NCBI RefSeq assembly: GCF_901709675.1
Contig: NC_051102.1
Coordinates: 5,865,412 to 5,929,411, forward strand
DNA: 64,000 nucleotides
Reading direction: 5' to 3'
Origin: Syngnathus acus
Lineage: Eukaryota; Chordata; Actinopteri; Syngnathiformes; Syngnathidae
Shown here: positions 1 through 18,500 of the stretch, piece by piece
Layout of the letters: each line of letters begins with the position of its first letter
Numbering within the stretch: position 1 is the stretch's first letter
The notes under the pieces: generated by a model
Databases searched by the model: none
Seen by the model: the letters and a program-made list of their open reading frames with translations, nothing else
Told to the model about the DNA's origin: nothing
Made by a program: the position numbers and the translations under genes

Positions 1-134
1 TCTGAGTATCAACGGGAGGTTATTCGCCTGCGCGCGAGAGCAACTCAGTAATCTGGTAAATTTGGAATTATAACGAGGAGGCAAGTATTGATATTTGCTG
101 ATTCTACCATCTTTGTATCAGACTCCTCTCACAG

Positions 135-1858
135 AGCAGGAGGGACCCTCAGCGGGTTCAATGTCCACTTTTGAGCTGATGAGTTCCAAGGATCTCGCCT
201 ATCAAATGACACTGTTTGACTGGGAGCTCTTCAGCTGTGTGCACGAGGTACCGTACAGTACATTAAAGAACTTGTCTAAATAGGAAAGTAGTAAAGTTGC
301 TCAGTCGATGATCAGCTGTGCTGCACATGCATATATGAAGTGATATTTTTTATTGACTCGTCACAAAGCTTGGTATCTTCACACAACCCACAGCACGAAC
401 TACTCTATCACACCTTCGGCCGCCAGAGCTTCAGAAGAACCACAGCCAACCTGGACCTTTTCCTGCGAAGGTTCAACCAAGTTCAGCTATGGGTGGTCAC
501 TGAGGTGTGCCTCTGTGGACAGCTCAGTAAGAGGGTCCAACTCCTCAAGAAGTTCATCAAGATAGCCGCGCAGTGAGTGGGAGGAACATCTTCGGATTGC
601 CAAATGGGAGAAATGAAAAAGCCAAAAGTTATTTTTCTGTTTTGTCTGCAGCTGTCGGGAGTTCAAGAACTTGAATTCGTTCTTTGCTATCATCATGGGC
701 ATGAGCAACCCTGCTGTAAGCAGACTGAGTCAGACATGGGAGGTAAACATCAATTCATACTTGGCGCCGAGCAGTTTCACCACACAGTTCTGTCAAATTG
801 TTACGTCTTCTCTCATCAGAAGCTGCCGACCAAGTTTAAGAAGTTCTACGCAGAATTTGAGAGCATGATGGTGAGTTTGACTATTCATGTCAATATAAGG
901 AATTGACGTTGATCTTACGTTTTATGTTCAGGACCCATCCAGAAACCATCGATCCTACCGACTAACCGTGACCAAGCTTGAGCCGCCAATTATTCCATTT
1001 ATGCCCCTCCTACTCAAAGGTAGCGTTCTTGGACGGCTCATTTTGTTTTGTATCTTATCACACTCGTTTCATTGCAGATATGACTTTTACGCATGACGGG
1101 AACAAGACATTCATTGACAGCATGGTGAATTTTGAGAAAATGGTAAGTACTATATTCGTATTGCCTTAATGAATCACAAAAAGTTGTCATTCAGCAACAA
1201 GTACTGAAGCAGTTGCAATCAAATGTTTAGAAAATAAAGACAACTTTCACCACAACTGTAAATGACTGAGTAAGCTACTACAATAATGAGTTGTTTTACA
1301 AAGAGGATAAAGAATATATGCCTGTGAGTATTATCTGTCTACATGTTCTGCTGCACCGTTTGTGTTCAAATAAGCTTTGCTGTTCATTAACCCTAATGTT
1401 GCCCGTACCATGTTAAGATGTTAAGTGGTACCTTGTTGGTAAACAAACCGAGTTTACTTACATCGTAGATCACCAGTATCTTAATTTTTTGCTTGCAAAT
1501 AAAAACAAAAAATAGTGAAAACAATGGTTCCTATCTGGAAAAAATTGACATGTCAACTCACAAGATCTAATGACATTTGGGTTCCCTTTTCATCAGCGTA
1601 TTATAGCAAACACAATCCGGCAAGTCAGGCACTGTCGGAGCCAGCCTTTCAGTAAGTCTTTCGATTTTCTCGTTTCCCCTTTTTCTTTGCTAAATAGCAA
1701 TCTATGTACTTATCACTTTGTCTGTTTTAGATCCCGACATCTGCCAACCCAACAAGAATCAGGCGGAGGTCAGAGGCTACGTCAGGAAGCTCTGCGTGAT
1801 CGACAACCAGAGGGCGCTGACGCAGCTCTCCTACAGGCTGGAGCCTCGGCGGACATGA
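135..1858 (+). CDS. rapgef4: Rap guanine nucleotide exchange factor 4 (EPAC2), 3' part of gene
   Basis: Eight exons read in frame: 135-247, 394-572, 652-742, 820-870, 932-1019, 1078-1142, 1597-1651 and 1731-1858 (stop TGA 1856-1858), giving about 255 residues. They encode most of the CDC25-homology Ras-GEF domain ([75 protein letters not shown]) and end in a tail with [23 protein letters not shown] proteins bind cAMP and load GTP onto Rap1/Rap2 at membranes. The closing LEPRR plus the NKNQ segment fit RAPGEF4 better than RAPGEF3 or RAPGEF5, judged by remembered family sequence. The cAMP-binding, DEP and REM domains lie left of the window, so the gene is partial here only because of the window edge. 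Phases are consistent across all junctions and nothing looks broken. Confidence 0.94.
1335..1358 (+). repeat. Fragment of a dispersed repeat in a rapgef4 intron
   Basis: In the intron 1143-1596 the 24-base stretch 1335-1358 matches 51092-51115 with one mismatch. The preceding bases (about 1306-1334, GAGGATAAA...GTGAG) also resemble those before the second copy. This suggests two copies of one old interspersed element rather than coding sequence. Its family is not recognised. Confidence 0.45.
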
Positions 1859-1973
1859 GCTTCGAATCTTTCACCACGTCGCCTTCCTCGTGACTACACA
1901 CAAAGCGGACGCGTCAGCAACTGCGCGCTAAGTAGCAACACACAGTGACAACTCATAGGACAAATACTGTGCC

Positions 1974-1979
1974 ATTAAA
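1974..1979 (+). terminator. rapgef4: Candidate poly(A) signal of rapgef4
   Basis: ATTAAA 116 bases after the stop codon. It would give a short 3' UTR. A canonical AATAAA at 3042-3047 would give a 3' UTR of about 1.2 kb. Both are possible. Confidence 0.4.
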
Positions 1980-2514
1980 GGCCTCTTCCTATCGCCGTGT
2001 CTTAGCCTCAGGCAAAAATGAGGCTGTTGTAGTTGTTACTGTTTTGGGACCTGTTAGATAGAACTGTCATGTATAGAACTTGAATCAATATCCTGCATGA
2101 GTGAACTTCATAAGCTCGGTGTTCTATACACTGGATTTCTATCAGAGTGTCCTGCAATGTTGTGCTCCCCAACAAGTTCTTGTTAGATTTTGTCCCACTT
2201 CTTTATCTTTAATGCTTCTTTTATTCTTCAAATGCTCCAAACTGAAGTATAATCTCGATTTATTAATCACCATACTCAGTACATTGATCTCAATATCGAG
2301 GGAGCTTTTTATTGCAGTTTTCTCTCTTCCACACACTTTAAACGCAGTGCAAGTTCCTAAAAGTGATTTACTATTCCTGGCTTTCTCACACAGTTTATTT
2401 GACACTATCATTTAATGTAAAACTGGTGCACAAAACAGAAGGGAATTAAATATGTAAAAAAGGTTAACCGAAATCATATTTTGGACTAAAGCTAGCATGG
2501 TTTTAGCATAGAAT

Positions 2515-2645
2515 ACAGAATCCATTTCGAAATGAATCCTCTTTGAATCATGTCGCACCCCAAGTATCGAGATACCTAAAAAGGTTTTTTTGGAGAGATG
2601 CACACCCCTAACAATTAGCCTATCTAGATATTTATCAATATACAA
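2515..2645. repeat. Dispersed fish repeat (ATCGATAC / CACACCCCT type)
   Basis: The stretch contains a TATCGAGATACC motif followed by GGAGAGATGCACACCCCTAAC. This resembles a short non-coding repeat I associate with teleost genomes. No ends or target duplication could be defined. Shadow reading frames across it are not credible genes. Confidence 0.35.
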
Positions 2646-3569
2646 ACGGGGAATCTGTAGCATCTCTGTGCCCTTTAGATGAGTGTCAATGTCTTTCCTA
2701 ACAACCTAATTGGTGCTCAAAAAGCGATTGAATTTGTCACGGTAGTTCATTTTTTGCCTCGGCACAAAACTCTTACTACCCCTCGGTGATGTTGCTGTTC
2801 CAAAGTCAGTTGTCTGTGTCGAGTTTATCGTTTCAGGAGAAATCTTGCCAACCCTTGCAATTGTGTTCCGTCTGTATTATTATTATTATTTTTTTTAACG
2901 TGTGTAGGTTTTGAGTGTGATATTGACAACTGTGATTCTTTTTCATTTGATCTCAGGAGCTTTCAATGTGTTGGTGTGTATCGAGAACTGCCCGGTGGCT
3001 TGCTTCCATCATGAGCAGCTGGTATCTGTGCTGTACATGTTAATAAAAATAACTAATTTAACAGACACCGTGACTTAATAAAACTTTTTTTGGACATCGG
3101 CAGACCTTCAAGCAACATTTGGATATCAGGTAAAACCTTCTTTTGGTGTGAATTTGCCCTACATGATGCAAATGTAATGATAATTATATTATAATAATAA
3201 TATTGTGAGACCTTCTTGTGATAACCACTGAGAATCCTCCACAGTTGATCTCACCAGCCCCTCGGACTCAGTGATGTCAAACGGCTTTCCTGCCTGCTGA
3301 TGTCACGGGGTCATTCCTGTCGGGTTGAGTACCGCACGCTGCAATTTGTGAGGTAGGGTGGCGTATATGTGCTAGTTGCTAACTGATTTACCGTCTGTCA
3401 CGTTATGGTCTGGGAGTTTGTGTGTGTGTTTGAGTGTGCACTCACGCAGTGTAGAGAGAGCTTTATATAGCCACACTCATCCAGGAAGAAGGAATGCCCT
3501 GGATGCCACTGACCATATTTGAACAGTGAGTCTGCTGCAGAGCGCACGCAGCAAACCGTAACTCAGACA

Positions 3570-3735
3570 CAGAGGTGGCAGAAGTACTCACCATTCACCC
3601 ACTGTTTGGAAAATAAAATTATTTATCGGAAGACTACTTTTTACTTATATTTGAGTCCTATTCTAAAATAACAGTACTATTACTTGACTATAAATATTGA
3701 TTAATCTACCCACTAGCTTTGCATGTCATTTTAAA
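3570..3735. repeat. Dispersed fish repeat (AGAGGTGGCAGAAGTACTCA type)
   Basis: Begins with ACAGAGGTGGCAGAAGTACTC and continues AT-rich with TACTTTTTACTTATATTTGAG, a pattern I associate with a common teleost short interspersed repeat. It lies about 0.5 kb upstream of the map3k20 start codon. No target duplication was identified. Confidence 0.4.
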
Positions 3736-4200
3736 TCAAGAGTTAGCGAGCCATGGCAGCTGATAATCTTTGAAAGAAAACCTCACCTCATTTGTATGTT
3801 TTTTTTTTTTTTTAGATAAAATGGAGAATCTTGGAAGATAAAAAATGAAGCTGGCAGAAGACAGCCCATTGCAGATACACTCCGTCGATTATTTGTACCT
3901 CATCATACCTGAAAGGTCGCTCACGCCATCATTGGCTGTAATTCCACTTCTCTCCACTACAAGGCAATGTAACACCTTGCACTAAAAAGCCAGGCAGGCC
4001 ATGCCTCCTGCAGACTTTCTTTTTTTTTTACAGAACCCCCAACCAGCCCTCCCCTCACTCTTTCCAGTACTTTCTGGTTTCTTCTCAGCGACGATCGCCC
4101 CCGCTGACTTTCTGACTGACAACATTGGCGTTCATCATCAGTCCTCATCCTCTGCGTCCAAAGGTCACGGTGCGGGTCGAGCGCGGACGCTTTTCGGAGA

Positions 4201-10011
<5,811 letters not shown>

Positions 10012-10110
10012 AAGACACGCGGCCATAACACAAACAATGTGTGTATTAAGTTACAAAACACATCTTTTATTTGTTCAAATGTTCCTTCCCTTTTTTGTTT
10101 TTATCAAAGC

Positions 10111-10116
10111 AATAAA
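10111..10116 (+). terminator. map3k20: Proximal poly(A) signal of map3k20
   Basis: AATAAA 100 bases after the map3k20 stop codon. A second AATAAA lies at 10310-10315 and is the more likely distal end. Confidence 0.6.
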
Positions 10117-10309
10117 CGAAACCATTGTGTATGTACTGTGAAGACAGAAGACACAGAGACGATTGCTGTCAACGTTAAAGGCTTCACCTGTGTAATTTAC
10201 TGTACTGCTACATAACATACTGTATGTCTGTGTGTTTTTTGCTTAGTGTGTAGATTGGAGTAGATTTGGATCAGATCTAACTGTGATCTTGTGTGATTTT
10301 TCATTTTTC

Positions 10310-10315
10310 AATAAA
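10310..10315 (+). terminator. map3k20: Distal poly(A) signal of map3k20
   Basis: AATAAA about 300 bases past the stop. Cleavage some 15-25 bases downstream would place the map3k20 end near 10330-10340, abutting the 3' end of the opposing dynein gene. Confidence 0.55.
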
Positions 10316-10360
10316 AAAAGTGATACAAATCTCACCACAATATGCAGTAAGGTCATGTTC

Positions 10361-10366
10361 TTTATT
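10361..10366 (-). terminator. dnah11: Poly(A) signal of the dynein heavy chain gene
   Basis: TTTATT on the + strand, that is AATAAA on the - strand, 74 bases after the dynein stop at 10440. The 3' UTR is therefore only about 100 bases long and ends beside or slightly inside the map3k20 3' UTR. Confidence 0.65.
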
Positions 10367-10439
10367 ACTATCAATGAAATATATGGTAGAGGAGGAGAAA
10401 GAGAGACACACTCACCAAAAAAAAAAAAAAAAAAACAAG

Positions 10440-12571
10440 TCACACGCTAAGCAGCAAAGCCACTCCGGCCAGGATCCATTTGGCAGGGCGTTCCCTTGTT
10501 TTCAGGCTCAGAGTCCACACATATGTGGGCCCTCTGATCTTGGTCTTATAAAGAGGACACTCGTAGATGTTCCTGGTCTCCTGTCGGTCGTTGGGCACAG
10601 CTCGGACAGAGATGACGGGCATGGCTGGGGTCAGCTCCTTTAAACGCGCTTCTGTGATCACCCCGGCTTGAGTATCCCATCTGGCTCCTTTCAAAATGAT
10701 CATTAATTTAATAAAAAGTACAAAAAGAAGCCGATCCATGTTGAAGGTAACTCCTACCTTCCATGTAAAGTCCATATACATAAGCGCCCTCTCTTGCAGG
10801 CTGGTTGAACTCCTCCTTAAACTTCTTGGTCACGTCCACAGTCAGGTTGACTTTATCCAGGGGCCACTCGTTCTTACGAGCCAAGCTCTGCATCACGGCT
10901 AAAGATGAAGAAAAAGATTTTCTCAAATACTAAATGCTTGGTGGTCTCATGGGATGGAGTGTGTGGTACCAGTGAGGAAGGACTGTGGGTTGAAGAGTCC
11001 ACTAAGCCACACAACAGTGGGTAGTGATAAATCCTGAGTCCAGCTGTCTAACTCTTTACAACGCTGCAACACATCATTGTACCTAAGACACACACACACG
11101 CACACACACAGACTTGTAAATTAAATTTAATCTGTCAATAGCAATAAATAGTTTGAATAAATTCATCGGGCCACTTGTTATTCAGCACCACCACATACCA
11201 TGTGGCGAGGGTGTAGGTGGACGGATAGGCCAGCTTGGTCCAAGCGTCAGGAACATTGTCAAGAAACAAAGCCACCTGGAGCTTCTCCATCTCGGGGGAG
11301 ATTGCAAGTTCTCCCTTGACGGAAGGACATGGTGATTACGCAGAAGGTCACCCGCACAAAGACGCAGCGAGGGTTAAGCATACTCTCAGTCCCAGGTCAA
11401 GCTCCTTGAGTGAGCGCCGTATCTCGCCGATGAGCATGTTCATACGCTCACACTCCTGGAAGCAAACCAGGATGTATGGAGACCTTTCAGTTGTCTTGGC
11501 GGTGATGTCGGTCATGCTGTACTGCTCTGGAAGCTTCTCCAGAACCTCATCCAATACGGTTTTCACCTGTCGTTGCCGTAAAAAAATGATGTCAAAATGT
11601 TGCTGTCACGGAAATTTCATCACTACCTTCTCCTCCAGTGTCCCAGAGGTCCCTTCCCCTATCACAGCATCAGGAGACTGTAGCTCCAGCAGGGTGCGGA
11701 AAAGATTATCTGACATCACGGTCAGGAAGTCAATTTCTGCGTTGGGGTGCAGCCCGTAATGCACGGGACTTTCGTGGGGCAGCATCTCATCTATGAAGTC
11801 GTGGTAGCCCTGGGAAGACAAGTTTGATGGGGAGCCTACCATGAATGGAGCACTTCAAGTATTGCACCAGTGTTGCATCTGGAAAGTGTTTTCTAGAAAA
11901 GCTTTACCTTGTAGTCCAGGTTGGATGGAACCAAAAATCCAGGAGCCAATGCAAGCTTCCTGTCAAACTAAATAAAAACAAAACAGTTTTTCCTTCAATA
12001 TCGGAATCCTGACATTCCCCTAGGCGCCAACCTGGTTGGTCTGCATGTATTCTTCCAGGTACGTTCTGCAGAGTCTTCGGTCCCAGTCATCCGTGATGTG
12101 TCCTCCGTACATGATCTCACCAAAAAGATATCGCAGGTCCTCCCATGGCACCTTCATCATGAACACAATGGACATGATCAAATCGGAGACACTTTTCTCA
12201 TCACCGTGGAGGAGCCCACCTGTGCATTAGCCTCCAGGTAGTTGTAGAGGACATTCACCGATATGGTGAGGTCTCCGGTATTAAAAGGGTATTTCCTGTT
12301 CCATCCCTGAGGTCCGAACTTCCTCCGCTCAGCCACGCAGGCATGGAAGTAACACAGAGAGAATAGGATGGTCTTAAACTCCTGCTCGCGGCTACACTGG
12401 TCCAACATGCCCTGGTCAAGAAACGACATCATTTGGTTAGTAAAGTTTACATTGACTGACTGAAATATGGGAGACACTGACCTGGTCAAAGTTATCCAGA
12501 GCTGCATGTAAGTTAGCATGCATTCCTGTTGGAGGCTCATTAGTGACCTTGATGGAATTTTCTAGAATGCC
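10440..12571 (-). other. dnah11: Dynein C-terminal domain, exons 82-91
   Basis: Exons 12482-12571, 12220-12411, 12032-12151, 11908-11967, 11627-11809, 11384-11566, 11199-11314, 10970-11082, 10758-10898, 10440-10687 (about residues 4013-4493). Recognisable motifs: [87 protein letters not shown] and [10 protein letters not shown]. This is the dynein C-terminal region that packs on the AAA ring and tunes motor processivity. Confidence 0.93.
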
Positions 12572-15500
12572 CTGGACAAAAAAAAAAAAAACCAAAACAT
12601 TTGATTGCATTTTAAATACCGTATTTTCTGTACTATAAGGCTCACCGGACTATAAGGCGCACCTTCAGTGAATGGCCCATTTTAAAACTTTGTCCTTATA
12701 TAAGGCGCACCATTAATGCATCATGTCAGATTTTGAATCCAAATCAAATCATTCTCCATTTTATCTTTTTTATTTCAACTTCAGACGCAACAAATTACTT
12801 TATAATCACAAAAATAATGATCCATAGTCTTTTTGATTCATGATTCATAGTCTTCAGCGGGCCACTTATGATTGATTTCATGACACGATGCTTCGGGCCA
12901 GTTTAAATTTAGGAATTTGGTCCATATATAAGGCGCACCGGACTAAAAGGCGCACTGTCGGATTTTGAGAAATTTTAGGTTTTTAGGTGCGCTTTATAGT
13001 CCGGAAAATACGGTAATAGAAAATTGAAAATCCCTGCAATTATTGTGTTCACCTAAAGATATGCAGAATTCCTGTACCTAATATTGTGACTGTCCACCAA
13101 TAAAATAAAGAAAATATTATGCTGCTTGCTGCATGTACCTGAGGGATGATGTGTTCCTGGGTGCTTGGCGCGGGCTCAGCGCTCATAAATACTCTGTAGT
13201 CGGGATGACTGCCTTCGCAGTAGCGCTCGAGAAGCTTCTCTAGTGAGCCCAGCCAGCGAGCAACCAGATGGATGTTCTGCACAGATTATTAGCAAACTTT
13301 TACCACCGTCTTCTTTTGGCTGCTCTCGATAAACATGCCATTATGTTATACCGTGTTAAGCTGAGATGAGAGGTTAAGAGTAAAAAATGCTGTATAGAGA
13401 TTTTGTTATTCATACGGGAATCCCATCAGTCATACGTCAAGTGCACCTGCAATATAACCCAGTGACCCTCCTTTGCAGCGGTTTCCATGGCAACCTCAGC
13501 CACTGCTTCTTGCCCCTGACCCAAGGACACGTTGTGAAGCTTGCCAAGGTCGATGGTGAAGCCCAGCTTTCTCCCTGAGCGGGATAAGAAGTATCGGAAT
13601 AAGTGTTTCGCACGGTATGTTTACCCAAGTTCCCTTTGTTGTACCAAGCGACTCTACATCTTGAAGAGGGTCCACTCCAGGAGATAGGATGAAGAACATG
13701 GGAGAAGCTGGACCACTTTCTCTGAAAGACTTTGCAAATTCTGTCTTACGGCCTTCTGTATATTTCACCCCAAGCTTCTCCTCCACAAAGTTCCTTCAAT
13801 GGCAACAAACCAATTGCAATATGAAATTGTACTTCTCATCCGGGAAAAAGTGAGTATAGATGCGCCTCACTTGACAGCATATGTCATGCGGTCAGGTCTC
13901 AGAGCTCTCATCATGATGAGTTTCTGCAGGGAACTTTTGCCTTTCCACTCCTGAGGGAACTTCTCCTTCTCTGGACACTCGGATTCCACCATTTTCTTCC
14001 AGCGCTTAGGAGAGCCTTCAATGTCTCGGTCCAGACCTCGAAACTCATCAGTGAAACTCATCACCTAAATGTAAGGTACGGATGGGCTAAATTTATGGAG
14101 CTATAATTAAAAAAATAATTGTGTGCGATTCTAGTAAGAAATGTGAGGCGTACCTTGATGGCGCTCCACGTAGTGTTGGAGAGAAAGTCCAGAGGGCTTA
14201 GGTAAGAGTGATCGATGTTGAAGCGTAACAGAAAGTCAAGCTCACGCACATCTATCTTCTTACTCATTAGGAGCAACTGGAAAGAGAGAGATTTTTTTCA
14301 GCACTGGCGGCGCTATAGGGGGGGCGGGGGAGGGCACTACCCCCCCAGCCCTGAAATAAAAGCGTTTTCAGAAATGTTTTGGGTGCATGTCAATTTTTTT
14401 CGTGTGTTCTGGTTGCCCTGAGATATCCTTGGCCACCCCGTGCCCCCCTTTCCAGGCCCCAAGGGAAAAAAATGCTAGCTCCACCAGCAATGATACAAAC
14501 ACAAATGCACACAAATACCTGAAAAGCCAATTGTGCCGCAAATGTGAGCTTGTCCCTCTCAAAGAGTCCCATGCTGATGTAATTGAAGGTGGAATATGTC
14601 ACACAATCGATAAGCGTTTTCACTCTGTTGGTCACGTCCTCGCAGGGCTCCACCATGTCCACCGCTTTGTGGAAGACCATGTTGAATGCCTGAGGACGGT
14701 GAAAGGTTTGTTTTTACAGTGACCAATCATGTGATTTCTGCTTACCTTGAGGCTAAACTGGTACATGGGGTTGATCTTGTTGAGGTCGTTCATGATAAAG
14801 TAGAGCAGTGACGCTCTGACAGCCACTGGACGGTAATGTTCTCTGGCTTGGTTGATCTTCACCTCGTTGACTTTAGCTTCCACCACCTGGGAAGGAGGTC
14901 GGGTTTTCCGTGTTGTGTGACCGACTACTATGAGTGGTGTCTCCCGATAAATACCTTCATCTCAATCTCAGCGGCTGTGTGCTTGGTGCTCTCGAGCTTC
15001 TCTACCAGCAAATTATCACCCAGAAAGTTACTCTCGGCTGCAGACAACCTTGTCAGCAGCTCGTCCTCCAGAAGCTTCAGCTCAATCTTAAAGATGTTCT
15101 GCTGCTTTGTCAGTTCGCTCTGGAGAAAATTAATTTGTTTTTATGTCCGTCAAATTGAGTGCAAATCGTATTGTTTTGTACCTTGAGATGTTCAAGGTCC
15201 GGCCTCTCCTGGTTGACAACTTGAGCAAGGAGCTGGTCCTCCAGTCCATCCCTGGTCACAGTAAAATTAATAAGAGTGGTCTGAGCCTGAATTTCTGGCT
15301 TATAGTGAGGGTTGGCCAATTTGGTATGAAGGATGAGTCTGAAGCCAGGATGAAAGACGCACTCCTTGTCGCCCACCTTGATAAAACTGTAAAACCATTT
15401 GAAAAGGCTCAAGCAAGGTTCTTCGTACACAAGGTAAATCCAATAATAATCTTTGTGTGTATTTTCTTACCTGCCCTTTTTGATTGTGTGTCGACCCAAG

Positions 15501-18500
15501 AGCGGGTCAAGAACCGGGTCAAGCGTCTCCTCTATATTCTCGATGAGCACGGTATTTCCAGCCACGACGGCTCGCTCGATCACATCCACGTAACTGAAGC
15601 AACAAAGTGCAAATTTGAGTCAAGTGCAAAAAAAAACACCTTCAAATTGTGCGTTGTTATGTGAAAGCATCACAAGAGTTACGTGATGAAGCAGACGGAC
15701 CCTTTTTGACTCAGACTGACAACCTTGAGGCTGTTGCCATAGCGACTCTTGATCCACTTGATGCCTTGTAGCTGAGGGTCAATGAGGAGGGGCCAGCGTT
15801 CACCTTAAGCAAAATACATTAGTATTTTTTTTATCTTAAAGCATTAATTAAGGCAATGTGGAAGTGAATCTCACAATTAGTGTGGATGGTGGCATTCTGG
15901 GTGGACATTTCATCTCCTGGCAAGCCTTCATTGTTCCACTGGGCTACCATGGCACCGTCGGTCAGCATGCACACAGGATCCAAGTCGGCTGTCATGGGAA
16001 TGGGGATCTTTTGGAAATCAACACAAAATGATCAATGCTTGGTAGGTGGAAGATTATCTAGTCTTGAACATACCGTATTTTCCGGACTATAAGGTGCACC
16101 TAAAAACCCAACATTTCCTCCAAAGCCGACAGTGCGCCTTATAGTCCGGTGCGCCTTATATATGGACCAAATTCCTAAATTTAAACTGGCCCGAAGCATT
16201 GTGTCATGAAATCAATCATAAGTGGCCCGCTGAAGACTATGAATCATGAATCAAAAAGACTATGGATCATTATTTTGTGATTATAAAGTAATGTGTTGCG
16301 TCTGAAGTTGAAATAAAAAAGATAAAATGGAGAATGATTTGATTTGGATTAAAAATCTGACATGATGCATTAATGGTGCGCCTTATAGTCCGGTGTGCCT
16401 TATATAAGGACAAAGTTTTAAAATGGGCCATTCATTGAAGGTGTGCCTTATAGTCCGGTGCGCCTTATAGTCCGGAAAATACGGTACTGATTATGTTCAA
16501 CACCTCTAGGGGGAGCCCAAGAGCAAAACAAACCAAATTTGAGAAGAATGATATTGACATAAATTTGAATCGGTCACCTTCTGGCTGCGGAGGAAAGGCC
16601 TCCATAGGCTGTCCACCAGCTCCCTGCGGTACTTCTTGGAGAAGGAACCAGCATAGGATATGAAAGCTGCGGTTAGGAGGACATCTCCAGAAAGCGTGGC
16701 CTCCTGCTCATGGTACTGAGCCACTGAGTGGGCCCAACGTACGTTTTCACTCTGACAGAAAAGACAAAGCTATTAAATGAAAGACAGGCTATTTTTAACT
16801 CAACTCAAATAATCACCGAGCGCTACCTGTAACCCTTTGACTAGCCGATTGGCTAATTCAATCGTCTTGTTGGTGGAGTTCACTTCTTTCTGAAAACGCA
16901 GTTTCTCTGATGTGGCTTTCTCATATTCGCCGGTCAAAGCTTCCAGGCTGCTGTCTAATTCCTGAAAAACATTTGTGAAATAGTTTAGAGCAAGTTTTTC
17001 AATTTCAAGCATGGCCAAATGTTCAGTGAGAGACGCACAGCCAGTTTCTTCCTGATGACCCGGAGCTTCTCTGCGGCCTCGGCGAGGTCAGCGTTGGCTT
17101 GCGACAGACACTTCCTCTTCATCTCCACCTCACAGAATACCTGCAGAAAAATTCTCTTCATTTCCTCCCAGCATCGAAATATATTTTTTTCTTACTGAAA
17201 AAAGATTGAAGATGTACTCACAAAAATCTATCCGTAGCAGCGTAAGAATTGAAATGAGGAAAATGTTTACACAGACACACACAAAATAAAACAATAAAGA
17301 TAAAACACAAAGTGTCATTGGCTCCATTCTCGTACCTCATGGAAGCGGATCATATTGATCACCCAGGCACAGAGCCCAGCGGCAGCGGAAGATTTGTGAT
17401 GCACAAATTCAGGGTTGAACTCGGGGTCACTAAGGTAGTCATCCCTCACAACCTTTACTGTGGCCTCAGGGATGTGCTCCTTGTCAAAGTTCACGAGGGC
17501 CTGCAGGAAGTCGTCCACCTGGACAAACAAGGAAGGACACCTGATTCATTTCTGTCTAATTCATGGTGAAATATAACAGAGAGGATACCAACATGATTCC
17601 TTCCGGTAATCAAAGATTGGAATGAAAGAATCACCTTGCTCATGACCACCTTGGAAGCCTTCCAGCTACGATCTTTGGGGATCTTGCCCTGAGGAGCGAG
17701 CAGCACCAGAACCGCTGCTGTGACGTTGGTGACGATCACCGGAGGGTTTGGGAACGTTCTCAGCTCGGTCAGATTCAACTGGACGGTATACACAAATATA
17801 ATTTGTGGAGGGTGGCCCCAAAAATTTGCTCATTCTTTCACCCTATAAATACTGAAGAAGAATAAAACCATCAGCAATGTATTTCACCACAGCATAGTTT
17901 CCATGAGTAATTGTTGATGTTTTTTTTTTTGTGAGATGATGGTGTAACCAAGTTAAAAATATTTTCAAGTGAATATAAATTCAAAAGGGCATAAAAGTTC
18001 AAATATATTTATCAGCAATAAAGTTGCAAGGTTTGTCAATGTAAGAAGGTTGAATATTGAGTGATGTTAATGAATAGCAAATATATATTTTTTTGCATCA
18101 TTTATTTTGGAATTTGTCTGTACATGGGAAAAAAGAGGGATGAATAATAAATTTGTGTTGTATTATTGTTGTAAATGTGTGAATCACATCCGGGGTCAGA
18201 GGACATAAGCAGGGGGGCGGGGCTTGAGAAAGGAAGACGACAAGATGGTCGAGTGAGAGACAATCAAATGGATCCAGAAAAGAGCAACTTTGATCACGGT
18301 TGCCAAAATTGCTCAGCAAGGATGCATTTGGAAAGAGTTGGTCGATTGAGTGAACTACTAGTCGTCAGTGATTGAAATTAGCCGCTAATACAGAGGCTAA
18401 TTGAAACTAGCCGCTAATACAGAGGCTAATTGAAATTAGCGGCTAATACAGAGGCTAATACTTGCGCACGGACTTTGCTAAGCACCTAGCGACAAGCTAA

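Noticed and set aside
13567-13625. Alternative splice pair at dynein exon 79/80 (donor near 13624, acceptor near 13568)
   Set aside because: It would insert non-family residues before LGFT; the donor at 13644 and acceptor at 13575 restore the conserved DVESLGRKLGFT.
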